Notes: generated from the letters alone by a model not told the origin. 64,000 nt of DNA from Pedobacter sp. AJM (GCF_002197755.1 NZ_NHOT01000002.1:62001-126000); one strand, 5' to 3'. Counted from the stretch's first letter, positions 54,900-64,000 are shown. Translations and numbers: made by a program.

Positions 54900-55274
54900 T
54901 TATTTATGATTACTTACTTTTTTTCTTGCTTTAGCTACAATTGCTAAAATTTCATTTACTTCTTTCAATAATGGTTGAGCTTCCATCGTATTTGTAATCT
55001 TCGATTCTGCTAGGATCTCAATCCAGAACGCAGTTTCATCCGCTTCCTCAACAACAATACTCAGCTTAGAAAAAAATTCTGCCCTGGACCTACTTCTGCA
55101 TGCAGCTCTATAATTTGCTCCGACTGATGATGCTGATCGTATAAATTGCCTACCTATTATTTTTCCTTCTTCAGTTTTTGGCAGTGCTTGATAAAACTTT
55201 ATTGAATCCAAAACGAACTGCTTTGTTCTGGCTTTTATCGATTCTACAAAATCAATTTTAGTTACATTCTCCAT
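54900..55274 (-). CDS. Four-helix-bundle protein (23S rRNA IVS/S23-like)
   Basis: A 124-residue helical protein of the four-helix-bundle family (TIGR02436/S23 type): 'KARTKQFVLDSIKFYQALPKTEEGKIIGRQFIRSASSVGANYRAACRSRSRAEFFSKLSIVVEEADETAFWIEILAES'. The family is known from 23S rRNA intervening sequences and as the Avd accessory of diversity-generating retroelements; most free-standing members have no known role. Here it interrupts the dcw operon between murG and ftsW, with repeat clusters on both sides. This suggests it arrived as a mobile cassette (inference). Confidence 0.9.
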   Translation of the reverse strand: MENVTKIDFVESIKARTKQFVLDSIKFYQALPKTEEGKIIGRQFIRSASSVGANYRAACRSRSRAEFFSKLSIVVEEADETAFWIEILAESKITNTMEAQPLLKEVNEILAIVAKARKKVSNHK

Positions 55275-55319
55275 TATTTATTAATTTCTAACTATTAAAC
55301 TTTGGGATGTTCACTTCAA

Positions 55320-55446
55320 TAGGGAATTCTATCACTTCATCATTACAACAATCTTATTCAATCATTCAAAATTCTGTCACGCTCTCAATCATTCATTAAT
55401 TATTGTCTCACTCGCTAATTCAATCATGCTATCACTCACTAATTAT
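55320..55446. repeat. Degenerate copies of the GAATGA/TCATTC repeat, copy D
   Basis: The gap between the four-helix-bundle gene and ftsW contains AGGGAATTCTATCACTTCATC, TTATTCAATCATTCAAAATTC and several TCACTC/AATCATTC words. They share vocabulary with the units at 54718 and 60888 but are more decayed. Confidence 0.5.
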
Positions 55447-55449
55447 TAA

Positions 55450-56643
55450 TTAAGCCATCGCCGGAATCTCTCCTACAATCACTTTATTCTTTACTTTTTC
55501 TTTCTCCTCTTTAGCTCCTCCAATGGCATTTTCTTCCACATCTCTACTTACACTCAGGATAATACCAAAGGCTACACTGGTAAAAATCATTGATGTTCCA
55601 CCCATACTCACCAATGGTAAAGGCACGCCCGTTACCGGTCCCAAACCTACGGCTACTGCCATATTTGCAAAAGCCTGAATGGTTAAACTAAAACTCAAAC
55701 CGGCAGCCAGCAGTGCCCCGAAAGCCTTCGGAGCCTTGGTCACTATTTTTATGCATCGGTATAAAAGCACCAGGTAAAGCACCATAATGACAATTCCGCC
55801 CAGTGTTCCCCATTCTTCAATAATAATGGCGAAAATAAAATCGGAATACGGATGGGGAAGGAAATTGCGCTGTGTACTATTACCTGGTCCTTTACCAAAA
55901 ACACCACCAGTGGCCAGGGCAATTTTTGCCTGATCGGCCTGGAAAGTTTTATCTGAATGCTGCATCTCCGGATGCATGAACGTATTAATCCTCGACATGT
56001 AAGTCTTCCGCCTCGGCCCGAGGAAGAATACAAATAACAATAACACAAGACCACCCGCACAAACAATAGCTATTTGCTTGATACTAATCCTGCCGATAAT
56101 TAACAGCAAAATACTTACACCGAAAAGCATTAGTGCCGTTGAAAGGTTAGCCAATGCAATCAGTACAAAAACCACACAAACGGAGCCCATGATTGGTAAA
56201 AAGGACTCTTTTACATCTTTAATATTCTCCTGTTTTTTCGTCAGCATCCTGGCCAGAAATGTTATTAAAGCCAATTTTGCCAAATCGGATGTTTGAAAAG
56301 TCAATCCGATTACCGGAATCTTTACCCAGCGTGACGCATCGTTTAAATTTGTTCCAAAAATTAAGGTGTAAACCAGTAATGGAATCGTGATAATCATTAA
56401 TATTTTAGATATACCTGCGTAATACCTGTAATCCAGCAAATGTGCAATGTAAATCATCCCAATCCCCATCAACACAAAGATGAGGTGTTTGGTTAACAGC
56501 AATTTCTCTACGGCTTCGCCTTTTTTATAAGCCAAAGTTCCCGTTGCACTATAAACTGCCATTACAGAGATAAGCGAAAGCAAGATGATGATCAACCAGA
56601 TCCATCTATCGCCTTTTGTTTTATCAAGTAGTGCTTGGAACAT
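55450..56643 (-). CDS. ftsW: Lipid II polymerase FtsW
   Basis: A 397-residue SEDS-family glycosyltransferase with about ten TM helices, the septal peptidoglycan polymerase partner of FtsI. 'LLSLISVMAVYSATG' at the start, 'LIFGTNLNDASRWVKIPVIGLTFQTSDLAKLALITFLARML' (SEDS signature), 'FQADQAKIALATGGVFGKGPGNSTQRNFLPHPYSDFIFAIIIEEWG' and 'VAVGLGPVTGVPLPLVSMGGTSMI'. It precedes murG in the operon and follows murD by 16 nt. Confidence 0.95.
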   Translation of the reverse strand: MFQALLDKTKGDRWIWLIIILLSLISVMAVYSATGTLAYKKGEAVEKLLLTKHLIFVLMGIGMIYIAHLLDYRYYAGISKILMIITIPLLVYTLIFGTNLNDASRWVKIPVIGLTFQTSDLAKLALITFLARMLTKKQENIKDVKESFLPIMGSVCVVFVLIALANLSTALMLFGVSILLLIIGRISIKQIAIVCAGGLVLLLFVFFLGPRRKTYMSRINTFMHPEMQHSDKTFQADQAKIALATGGVFGKGPGNSTQRNFLPHPYSDFIFAIIIEEWGTLGGIVIMVLYLVLLYRCIKIVTKAPKAFGALLAAGLSFSLTIQAFANMAVAVGLGPVTGVPLPLVSMGGTSMIFTSVAFGIILSVSRDVEENAIGGAKEEKEKVKNKVIVGEIPAMA

Positions 56644-56659
56644 ATATTAGCCTCCTATA

Positions 56660-58051
56660 TTATAATTCTTTAACTGCTGCTTTAAACTGGTTGCCGCGGT
56701 CTTCATAGTTTTTAAATAAATCAAAACTGGCACATGCAGGTGAAAGTAAAACTGCATCGCCGCGTTTGGCCAGGTGAAAAGCAATCTGAGTGGCTTCATC
56801 AGCAGAAAACGTATTTACAATAACTTCCACATCATCTTCAAAGGCATCATGAATCCGTTTGTTATCCTTACCTAAACACACAATCGCTTTCACTTTACTT
56901 TTTACCAGATCTTTTAGCATGTTGTAATCATTGCCTTTATCAACTCCGCCCATAATCAACACCACATCGGCTGTCATACTTTCCAGCGCATACCAGGTAG
57001 AATTCACGTTGGTGGCCTTGCTATCATTGATAAAATCAATTCCTGATATCTTAGCTACATGTTCTAACCTGTGCTCAATATTTTTGAAATTGCCCATACT
57101 TTCACGAATGGTCTCATTTCTTAACTCTAAAACCTTCGCAACAATGCCCGAAGCCATAGAGTTGTAAATGTTGTGCTTGCCTTGTAAGGCTAAATCTGAA
57201 ATAGACATGGTTAGTTCTTTATTAGGTTCTGTTAGGATATGTATGGTTTGTGCTGCTAAATAAGCACCAGGTTCATTCTTTTTAATAATGGAAAACGGAA
57301 ATACATTTGCTAAAGGCTTAAAGGCCTGCACTGCTTTTACAGTTTCTTCATCATCGGCACAATAAATGAAGACATCATCTGCCGTTTGATTTTGAATAAT
57401 GCGCATTTTGGATGCAACATAATTTTCCATTTTGTAATCGTAACGATCTAAATGATCGGGCGTGATATTTAAGAGCACAGCAATATCTGCCTTGAATTTA
57501 AACATATCATCAAGCATGAAACTGGAGATTTCCAGCACATAATAATCATAGTCCTTATCAGCTACCTGCGCTGCGAAACTGTGACCAATATTTCCTGCAA
57601 GTCCTACATTTAAACCCGCATTTTTCAAAATGTGGTACGTAAGCAAACTGGTGGTTGATTTACCGTTTGATCCTGTAATGCAGATGGTTTTCGCCGTGGT
57701 ATATCTTTTGGCAAATTCAATTTCTGAAATGACAGGCGTTCCCTGGGCGATTAATTTTCTAATGATCGGTGCAGTTGGCGGAATACCAGGGCTTTTGATT
57801 ACTTCTGTTGCATTTAAAATCAATGCTTCAGTATGTTTTTCTGATTCAAAAGGAATGTTCAGTTTCTCTAATGCTGATTTATATTTATCGGCAATTACGC
57901 CGAAATCTGAAACGAATACCTCAAAGCCTTTGGCCTGTGCAAGTTTCGCTGCACCAACGCCACTTTCGCCTGCGCCCAAAATAACCACACGGCCCTGCCC
58001 TGCCATTGCTGACTGCGGGTTTTGTAATGTGTTATTTTGAATTGTGCTCAT
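56660..58051 (-). CDS. murD: UDP-MurNAc-L-alanine--D-glutamate ligase
   Basis: A 463-residue Mur ligase. 'RVVILGAGESGVGAAKLAQAKGFEVFVSDFG' (UDP-binding), P-loop 'ICITGSNGKSTTSLLTYHIL', 'YYVLEISSFMLDDMFKFKADIAVLLNITPDHLDRYDYKMENYVASK' (with the modified-Lys region) and 'INDSKATNVNSTWYALESM'. It adds D-Glu in the cytoplasm. A 120-nt AT-rich gap with TTAGTATTTAGTATCAAGTC-like low complexity separates it from mraY. Confidence 0.96.
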   Translation of the reverse strand: MSTIQNNTLQNPQSAMAGQGRVVILGAGESGVGAAKLAQAKGFEVFVSDFGVIADKYKSALEKLNIPFESEKHTEALILNATEVIKSPGIPPTAPIIRKLIAQGTPVISEIEFAKRYTTAKTICITGSNGKSTTSLLTYHILKNAGLNVGLAGNIGHSFAAQVADKDYDYYVLEISSFMLDDMFKFKADIAVLLNITPDHLDRYDYKMENYVASKMRIIQNQTADDVFIYCADDEETVKAVQAFKPLANVFPFSIIKKNEPGAYLAAQTIHILTEPNKELTMSISDLALQGKHNIYNSMASGIVAKVLELRNETIRESMGNFKNIEHRLEHVAKISGIDFINDSKATNVNSTWYALESMTADVVLIMGGVDKGNDYNMLKDLVKSKVKAIVCLGKDNKRIHDAFEDDVEVIVNTFSADEATQIAFHLAKRGDAVLLSPACASFDLFKNYEDRGNQFKAAVKEL

Positions 58052-58171
58052 TTTTAATTAGTATTTAGTATCAAGTCAAGAAGCTTAATAGCCAATTTTT
58101 TATTAATCTTTATTTATTTAAGAAGGCTAGCATTTTTTTTACCTTCTATCTTGAAGCCTTCCGCCCTAGGT

Positions 58172-59419
58172 TTATCTCAATTTTAACGTTACTATTGTGA
58201 TGATGGCCAGCATGATTCCGATGATCCAGAAGCGCGTTACAATCTTTGCCTCATGATATCCCTTTTTTTGATAGTGGTGATGCAAAGGCGACATCAGAAA
58301 AATCCTGCGGCCTTCTCCAAACCGCTTCTTCGTGTATTTAAAGTACGATACCTGCATAATGACAGACACCAATTCTACCAAAAAAACGCCGCATAGAACC
58401 GGAATCAACAGTTCCTTGCGGATCATTAAAGCGAAGGAAGCGATGATTCCTCCAATGGCCAAACTTCCGGTATCGCCCATAAAAATCTGAGCCGGATAAG
58501 AATTATACCAAAGAAAACCTACACAAGACCCAACAAATGCGCCTGCAAAAATCATCAGCTCTGCTGAATTTGGAATGTACATGATGTTCAGGTAATCGGC
58601 CATTACCGTGTTACCCGAAACATAAGCCAAAATCCCTAAGGTAATCCCGATGACAGCGGATGTTCCAGTGGCTAAGCCATCTATCCCATCAGTTATATTG
58701 GCTCCGTTTGATACCGCCGTAATAATGAAAACGGTAATGAGCAAAAAGATGATGAAGGCAAACTTTTGATAATCACCACCTAAAAACTTCAATACCTTTG
58801 CGTAATCAAATTCATTATTCTTATAAAAAGGCATGTTGGTTTTGGTCGATTTCACATCTTGTGTATAGTAAAAAGTCTCCCCTTTCTGACGCAATACCAT
58901 CGGGGCCGGCGAGGTCACTTTTACATCATCCTGAACCGTTTCTCTCACCACAATATTGGGATGAAAATACATCGTCGTACCAACAATTAAACCTAAACCT
59001 ACTTGCCCAACAACCTTAAACTTGCCCGCTAAACCTTCTTTATTTTTTTTGAAAACCTTAATATAATCATCCAGGAAACCAACTGCACCCATCCAGATGG
59101 TGGTAATGATCATCAGGATCACATAGATATTGGAAATATTGGCAAACAATAAAGTTGGAATCAGAATCCCCAACAAGATGATAATCCCTCCCATCGTTGG
59201 AGTGCCTTGTTTTTGCATCTGCCCTTCCAAACCAAGATTTCTAACCGTTTCTCCAACTTGCTTTTTATGGAGATAATCGATTAACCTCCGTCCGTAAACG
59301 GTTGTAATGACCAAAGACAAAATAATAGAAATCGACGCACGGAACGTGATATACTGGAACAACCTTAATCCAGGAATGTCATAATGCTTATGCAAGTATT
59401 CGAATAATAAATATAACAT
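58172..59419 (-). CDS. mraY: Phospho-MurNAc-pentapeptide translocase
   Basis: A 415-residue integral membrane enzyme (about ten TM helices) that makes lipid I from UDP-MurNAc-pentapeptide and undecaprenyl phosphate. '[25 protein letters not shown]', '[27 protein letters not shown]' (Asp-Asp Mg site), '[17 protein letters not shown]' and '[25 protein letters not shown]'. About 50 residues longer than E. coli MraY because of a soluble insertion near residues 155-205 ('[16 protein letters not shown]', '[12 protein letters not shown]'). It overlaps murE by 1 nt. Confidence 0.95.
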   Translation of the reverse strand: MLYLLFEYLHKHYDIPGLRLFQYITFRASISIILSLVITTVYGRRLIDYLHKKQVGETVRNLGLEGQMQKQGTPTMGGIIILLGILIPTLLFANISNIYVILMIITTIWMGAVGFLDDYIKVFKKNKEGLAGKFKVVGQVGLGLIVGTTMYFHPNIVVRETVQDDVKVTSPAPMVLRQKGETFYYTQDVKSTKTNMPFYKNNEFDYAKVLKFLGGDYQKFAFIIFLLITVFIITAVSNGANITDGIDGLATGTSAVIGITLGILAYVSGNTVMADYLNIMYIPNSAELMIFAGAFVGSCVGFLWYNSYPAQIFMGDTGSLAIGGIIASFALMIRKELLIPVLCGVFLVELVSVIMQVSYFKYTKKRFGEGRRIFLMSPLHHHYQKKGYHEAKIVTRFWIIGIMLAIITIVTLKLR

Positions 59420-60876
59420 TAGCTGTTCGGGTTTAGTTGTGCTAGTAAAATTTCTTTATCATCAAAATGGTTCCTTACGCCATTAATTTCCTGGTATTTT
59501 TCATGTCCTTTTCCGGCGATGAGGATAATATCACCGCTTTTTGCCAAATGACAGGCTGTTTTAATGGCTTCCCTTCTGTCTAAAATGGATAAGGTTTTAC
59601 GTTTATTGGTAGGTGAAACACCTGCTTCCATCTCTGTAATAATACTTTGAGGATCTTCCGTTCTTGGATTATCAGAAGTTAAAATCACTTTATCACTCCA
59701 ATCGCAGGCCACCTGTGCCATCACCGGTCGTTTGGTTTTATCCCGATCACCACCGCAACCAATTACCGTAATTACCTGTTCTGTTCCCTTGCGGATATCT
59801 GCAATTGTGCCTAATACATTTTGAACCGCATCTGGTGTATGGGCGTAATCTACAATACCAATAATTTTATCTGAAGAAACAATATAATCAAAACGACCTT
59901 CAGCGCCGGTTAAACGACTTAAAGAAGTTAATACTTTCAATTTATCCTGTTCCAGCAAGATGGCTGTTCCGTATACCGCCAATAAATTATAGGCATTGAA
60001 TGAACCAATCAACTTGAAATACACATCTTCATTGTCGATATCCAGGTGCAATCCGCTAAAACCGTTCTCCACAATTTTAGCTTTAAAATCTGCCAGTTGT
60101 TTCAAGGCATAAGTTTTTTTATGCGCCTTTGTATTTTGCAGCATCACCAAACCATTTTTATCATCAATGTTGGTCAGTGCAAAGGCTGACTTTGGAAGCA
60201 TATCAAAAAAGGATTTCTTAGCCTTTAAATAGCTTTCAAAAGTTTTGTGAAAATCAAGGTGATCATGGGTCAGATTAGAAAACACACCTCCTGAAAAGCT
60301 TAAACCTTCAATTCTATGTTGAGAAACCGCATGTGAACTCACTTCCATGAAACAATAATCACATCCGGCGTTTACCATATCACTTAGTAACTGGTTAAGC
60401 GCAATCGGATCTGGAGTAGTATGTGTTGCCGGTATAACGGTATCATTTATATAATTTTCTACCGTTGAAATTAATCCGGTTTTATAGCCTAAATCTTTAA
60501 ATAATTTAAATAGAATAGTGGCAATGGTGGTTTTACCATTTGTTCCAGTAATGCCAATCAGCTTTAAATCGGCAGAAGGATTACCAAAATAATGACCTGC
60601 CATAATACCCAAAGCTACAGCCGTATTTTCTACCTTAATATAGGTGACGGTAAAATCATGAACTTCAGGAAGATTTTCACATACAATTACAGTTGCTCCC
60701 TGCGCAAGGGTTTGCGCTATAAACTGATGGCCATCAGCCAGCGTTCCCACTACTGCAAAAAAAACATCGTCTTTACCAACCTTGCGTGAATCAAAGTGGA
60801 GCGCATTGATTTCCCTATCGGTTTTCCCAACCAATTCTTTAATCGTTACGCCATATAGTAAATCTTGTAATTGCAT
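59419..60876 (-). CDS. murE: UDP-MurNAc-tripeptide ligase
   Basis: A 485-residue Mur ligase adding the third residue of the stem peptide. '[21 protein letters not shown]' (P-loop), '[27 protein letters not shown]', '[14 protein letters not shown]' and '[31 protein letters not shown]'. The substrate motif '[14 protein letters not shown]' (DNPR) indicates meso-diaminopimelate as the amino acid, consistent with dapA in the window. It lies downstream of ftsI, separated by a 256-nt gap holding three 77-bp repeats. Confidence 0.96.
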   Translation of the reverse strand: MQLQDLLYGVTIKELVGKTDREINALHFDSRKVGKDDVFFAVVGTLADGHQFIAQTLAQGATVIVCENLPEVHDFTVTYIKVENTAVALGIMAGHYFGNPSADLKLIGITGTNGKTTIATILFKLFKDLGYKTGLISTVENYINDTVIPATHTTPDPIALNQLLSDMVNAGCDYCFMEVSSHAVSQHRIEGLSFSGGVFSNLTHDHLDFHKTFESYLKAKKSFFDMLPKSAFALTNIDDKNGLVMLQNTKAHKKTYALKQLADFKAKIVENGFSGLHLDIDNEDVYFKLIGSFNAYNLLAVYGTAILLEQDKLKVLTSLSRLTGAEGRFDYIVSSDKIIGIVDYAHTPDAVQNVLGTIADIRKGTEQVITVIGCGGDRDKTKRPVMAQVACDWSDKVILTSDNPRTEDPQSIITEMEAGVSPTNKRKTLSILDRREAIKTACHLAKSGDIILIAGKGHEKYQEINGVRNHFDDKEILLAQLNPNS

Positions 60877-60887
60877 TTTGTTTTTTT

Positions 60888-61134
60888 AATTAGAGAAGGA
60901 TTGAATTAGAGAATAAAAGAATGTGGCTATCGCCTTTAGCACTCACTTATTCAAAATTCTATCATTCAATCATTTCATTTAATTAGAGAATAAAAGAATG
61001 TGGCTATCGCCTCTAACATTCACTCATTCAAAATTCTATCATTCAATTATTTCATTTAATTAGAGAATAAAGGAATGTGGCTATCGCCTTTAGCACTCAC
61101 TCATTCAAAATTCTATTATTCAATCATTTCATTT
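60888..61134. repeat. Three tandem 77-bp repeats between ftsI and murE
   Basis: Units at 60904-60980, 60981-61057 and 61058-61134 are exactly 77 bp each and differ from one another at only a few positions. A partial start lies at 60888. Each begins AATTAGAGAATAAA, has GAATGTGGCTATCGCC in the middle and ends TCATTTCATTT. The last unit overlaps the ftsI stop codon by 2 nt. Word content relates it to the repeats at 54718 and 44497. Confidence 0.92.
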
Positions 61135-63229
61135 AATTCAACTCTATCTGTACGCCTAAACCTCTTCCTACTTTAGGGCCGGCGGCGATGGACTGGCTGA
61201 TGACCTTACCGGAACCTGCCACTTTCGTTTTTAAGCCTGCATTACCCAAAAGGTATAGTGCATCTTTCAAACCCATTCCTGCCACATTTGGCATGACTCC
61301 TCTTCGTTCTGTATTTTCCTGGTAAACGGCTCCTGCACTGGTATCAATGATGTTATAATACTCCGATTTAGATGCAAACAACGGTTTGTAACCAAATGAT
61401 TTATATACCTTTTGCGTAGCTTTACTTTGCCCAGCTTTTGTTGGTGGATTACCAGTGTTCCCAACTAACCTTGTCGGCATATCATTGTACATCTGCATAT
61501 CACTGGCATAAATCCGGTCAGCTACTTCACGAAACACTGGTCCGGAAACCAAGGCACCATAATATCCACCTCTGGGATCATTAATCACGACAATCATCGA
61601 ATATTTAGGCTTATCGGCAGGGAAATACCCAACAAAAGAAGCCTGATATTGCTTTTTAGCTTTGTAACCTTTATTGGCATCCGCTACCTGTGCGGTACCC
61701 GTTTTACCTGCAATTTTATATAAAGGGTTGCGTACATATTGCTTTCCACTACCTTCAGTCACCACACCCTCGAGCATTTTCTTTATTTTACTTAAGGTTA
61801 CATCCGAGCATATTTTATCATTGATCACCCTGGCTTTAAATTGTTCAATCGGATTTCCAAGTCTCCTGACTTCCTTTACAAAAATTGGTGCAATATATTT
61901 ACCATTATTGGCCACCGCATTATAAAATGACAGCATTTTTAAGGGCGTAAGCTGCATTTCATAACCATAAGCCATTTGCGGGAGGGTCATTTTCCCCCAG
62001 CTTCTATTTGATGGATTTTTAATAACAGGTTTTGCTTCTCCGGGAATCTGCAATTCCAGCTTTTCATTCAAATGCCAGTTATACAGATGGTCCGTAAAAC
62101 GTTTTGGATTTTCACCATACCGGTTATTGATCAGGTAGGCGATTGCGGCATTTGATGATTGCTCAAAAGCTTTCTTAACCGTAACAACCCCAATACTTCC
62201 ATGCGAATCTTTAATCATATGCCCAGGAATCTTATAATTTCCTGTGCCTACCATGGTATTCGTATCCACTAACTGATCTTCCAGCAAAGCCATATAGGAA
62301 GCCAGTTTAAAAGTTGAACCAGGATCCTGATTACCAGCTATGGCATAGTTAAACTTCTCTTTATAAACACCTTCTTCTACTTTAGAGAAATTGGCTACTG
62401 CCCTGATTTCTCCTGTGGCCACTTCCATTACAATCACCGCACCATGATCTGCATCATAGGCAATCAGTTGTTTTTCAAGCGCACTCTGCGCCAGATCCTG
62501 CATATTCACATCAATGGTGGAGATAATATCCGCGCCATCTTTCGGTGCCACCTCAGCCTCTTCATTTACCGGAATATAAACGCCTCCGGCAATCCGCTGC
62601 ATTAATCGCTTACCTGTTTCGCCATTGATATACTCCTTATAAGCACCTTCCAAACCTACACCGTTGGCGACATTTTCATTTTTATAACCAATGGTACGGG
62701 CAGCCAGTGCCTGAAACGGAAGAATTCGCTTGTTCTGCTGCACAGCAATTAAACCACCACTGAATTTACCAATGTTATAAAGCGGAAAAGTCCTGATCGT
62801 TTTCAGATCGGCATACCCCACTTTACGGTGAATCAATAAATACCTGGCGCTATCTTGCCTGCCTTTACGTAGCATCCGGGCATAATCCTTAGCGGTTTTA
62901 TCATTAAAAATCTGCGACAATTTGAGCCCCAGAGAATCGACCTTTTCATTGAAAACCTTATCATCTGCAATTCCACCTGCATACATATCCATACGAAGTT
63001 CGTATTCCGGAACAGATGTAGCCAGCAAACTCCCGTCGTTAGAATAAATATTCCCGCGGGTAGCCTCTACATTAACATAGCGTGTTGACAGGCTATCAGC
63101 CATTGCCTTCCATTTTTTACCTTGCACAAACTGCACCTGACCGAGGCGTAAAAACACCGCAAAAGCAAAAAGCACAATTAAGCCAAATGCCAGGTATACG
63201 CGAAGCAAGATGTTTGCTCTAATATTCAT
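61133..63229 (-). CDS. ftsI: Penicillin-binding protein/transpeptidase FtsI with PASTA domain
   Basis: A 698-residue class B PBP. One N-terminal TM helix ('VYLAFGLIVLFAFAVFLRLGQ'), a dimerisation domain ('RGNIYSNDGSLLATSVPEYELRMD') and the transpeptidase with SxxK at Ser305-Lys308 ('GSTFKLASYM'), SxN in 'QSSNAAIAYL' and KTGT from Lys509 ('AGKTGTAQVAD'). A C-terminal PASTA domain ('GVMPNVAGMGLKDALYLLGNAGLKTKV') ends the chain. It cross-links septal peptidoglycan with FtsW. The ATG at 63229 is preferred to the TTG at 63241; either overlaps ftsL. Confidence 0.95.
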   Translation of the reverse strand: MNIRANILLRVYLAFGLIVLFAFAVFLRLGQVQFVQGKKWKAMADSLSTRYVNVEATRGNIYSNDGSLLATSVPEYELRMDMYAGGIADDKVFNEKVDSLGLKLSQIFNDKTAKDYARMLRKGRQDSARYLLIHRKVGYADLKTIRTFPLYNIGKFSGGLIAVQQNKRILPFQALAARTIGYKNENVANGVGLEGAYKEYINGETGKRLMQRIAGGVYIPVNEEAEVAPKDGADIISTIDVNMQDLAQSALEKQLIAYDADHGAVIVMEVATGEIRAVANFSKVEEGVYKEKFNYAIAGNQDPGSTFKLASYMALLEDQLVDTNTMVGTGNYKIPGHMIKDSHGSIGVVTVKKAFEQSSNAAIAYLINNRYGENPKRFTDHLYNWHLNEKLELQIPGEAKPVIKNPSNRSWGKMTLPQMAYGYEMQLTPLKMLSFYNAVANNGKYIAPIFVKEVRRLGNPIEQFKARVINDKICSDVTLSKIKKMLEGVVTEGSGKQYVRNPLYKIAGKTGTAQVADANKGYKAKKQYQASFVGYFPADKPKYSMIVVINDPRGGYYGALVSGPVFREVADRIYASDMQMYNDMPTRLVGNTGNPPTKAGQSKATQKVYKSFGYKPLFASKSEYYNIIDTSAGAVYQENTERRGVMPNVAGMGLKDALYLLGNAGLKTKVAGSGKVISQSIAAGPKVGRGLGVQIELN

Positions 63230-63641
63230 CGCTTTTAACAATTATTTTTTTTGGTGGTTCAATCAGTTCCTTTATTCCGAGGGTATCTACCTTTTTGGCT
63301 ACTTCTGTCAACTTACTCTTGAACATCAGATCTGCCTTTAACGATTTATACTCCCATCTTAATTCTTTTACTTCTTTATTTAACTTATCAATACGGCGAA
63401 CATTATTTACCGCAAAGTGGCTGTTGGCAATGTAAATCATCCCCAAAAAAGCCAGAAAACACAAATAAGGCAAAGCATCTGTTGCCGCCTCTTTTGATAC
63501 CAAGCCATCATTAAAAAGCTTACTGATAAACGAATTGCTATCCATTTTTTCTTCAGCTGTTTTTGGTTTTTTAGGCGCAGCCTTTAGCTCCGGCTCAGGT
63601 CCGATCTCCTCTTCTTCTATATCTTCCCTGAACTTGTTCAT
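63219..63641 (-). CDS. ftsL: FtsL-like divisome protein
   Basis: A 140-residue bitopic protein: an acidic/basic cytoplasmic N-terminus of about 55 residues, one TM helix (about 57-75, 'LPYLCFLAFLGMIYIANSHFA') and a periplasmic coiled coil ('NNVRRIDKLNKEVKELRWEYKSLKADLMFKSKLTEVAKKV'). Sequence identity to FtsL is low by nature; the call rests on topology and the position between rsmH and ftsI. It overlaps rsmH by 4 nt and ftsI by 11 nt. The N-terminal extension is longer than in E. coli FtsL. Confidence 0.85.
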   Translation of the reverse strand: MNKFREDIEEEEIGPEPELKAAPKKPKTAEEKMDSNSFISKLFNDGLVSKEAATDALPYLCFLAFLGMIYIANSHFAVNNVRRIDKLNKEVKELRWEYKSLKADLMFKSKLTEVAKKVDTLGIKELIEPPKKIIVKSDEY

Positions 63642-64000
63642 ATCTTCTCTGCTATTCTCAATTTCGCACTTCTAGCCCTGTTGTTCAGCACAATTTCCTC
63701 ATCCGAAGCTACAACAGCTTTACGCGTAACCACATTAAAAGGCTTCTGTTGATTTCCAAAAAAATCCTTTTCAACCTCTCCCTGAAATTTACCTTTTGCC
63801 ATAAAATTCTTTACCGGCCGGTCTTCCAATGAATGATAAGACATCACCACCAGTCTGCCACCAGGCTTTAAAACATCGGCAGCCTGCTGTAAAAAATCTT
63901 CCAGCACTTGTATTTCGGCATTCACTTCAATACGTAAAGCCTGAAAAACCTGCGCCAGGTATTTATTTTCTTTTCCTTTCGGGATGTAGGCAGAAATAGC
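63638..64000 (-). CDS. rsmH: 16S rRNA (cytosine-1402-N4)-methyltransferase, C-terminal part
   Basis: The frame is open from the stop at 63638 to the end of the window, so the gene continues beyond 64000. The 120 visible residues include 'FQALRIEVNAEIQVLEDFL', 'DVLKPGGRLVVMSYHSLEDRPVKNFMA' and the basic end 'NNRARSAKLRIAEK', all typical of RsmH (MraW). It methylates C1402 in the ribosomal P site using S-adenosylmethionine. It is the first dcw gene seen here; mraZ is expected just outside. Its stop overlaps the ftsL start (ATGA). Confidence 0.95.
   Translation of the reverse strand, partial: AISAYIPKGKENKYLAQVFQALRIEVNAEIQVLEDFLQQAADVLKPGGRLVVMSYHSLEDRPVKNFMAKGKFQGEVEKDFFGNQQKPFNVVTRKAVVASDEEIVLNNRARSAKLRIAEKI

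Noticed and set aside
59419..60876. Missing murF as sign of a deletion in the dcw cluster
   Set aside because: Absence of murF from this cluster is usual in Bacteroidota, where it lies elsewhere in the genome.

Overview
The window looks like chromosome of a Bacteroidota member of the Sphingobacteriaceae, most like Pedobacter. Reasons: low to moderate GC; promoters of the Bacteroidota type (-7 TAnnTTTG, sometimes with a -33 TTG or TTTG); very few Shine-Dalgarno sequences; three TonB-dependent receptors; many SPII lipoproteins with the 'SC' or 'AC' lipobox; a Bacteroidota-style histone H1-like protein; and a dcw cluster in the order rsmH-ftsL-ftsI-murE-mraY-murD-ftsW-murG-murC-ftsQ-ftsA-ftsZ without murF. 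The species assignment is inference. I found no rRNA, tRNA, CRISPR array, integrase or transposase.

Layout. 1-5.3 kb: two ankyrin-repeat genes (the first cut by the window edge), a PQQ-type sugar/sorbosone dehydrogenase-like lipoprotein and a TonB receptor. 5.3-17 kb: ssb, small unknown genes, an AraC-OGT/AlkB alkylation-repair pair, a META lipoprotein, a BrkB-type membrane protein, a porin-like barrel, a TPR protein, DUF4268, riboflavin synthase, a biotin carboxylase and threonine aldolase. 17-22.4 kb: a glycolytic island with two BadF-type sugar-kinase-like genes, a Nudix-winged-helix (NrtR/AraR-like) regulator, pfkA and gapA, followed by a short orphan transcription unit. 22.5-34.5 kb: a sigma-region-2-only protein, a cysteine-rich lipoprotein plus TonB receptor, a probable small RNA, glycogen branching enzyme, a GH31 alpha-glucosidase, a 1.3-kb repeat-rich gap and a large TonB receptor. 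34.7-47.7 kb: penicillin-acylase-family hydrolase, LuxE-like protein, tyrS, AcpH-like protein, a DUF4143 ATPase behind an array of inverted repeats, ligA, dapA, a histone-like gene and an oxoamine synthase. 47.8-64 kb: the dcw (division and cell wall) cluster, all on the minus strand and ending in a strong terminator after ftsZ.

The most interesting signal is in the glycolytic island. The perfect inverted repeat GTGTA-N5-TACAC, with an all-A/T centre, occurs three times there: before the first kinase gene, in the pfkA/regulator divergent promoter region, and at the promoter of an isolated RNA of about 150 nt that could encode a 20-residue peptide. I noticed no other copy when reading the rest of the window. 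I read this as a local regulon in which a Nudix-derived sugar or nucleotide sensor controls upper glycolysis together with a small RNA or peptide. Other items worth following up are a second small-RNA candidate at 25.7 kb, the self-operator-like array at the DUF4143 ATPase, several near-leaderless promoters, and tandem or dispersed repeats (with a four-helix-bundle gene) inside the dcw operon.
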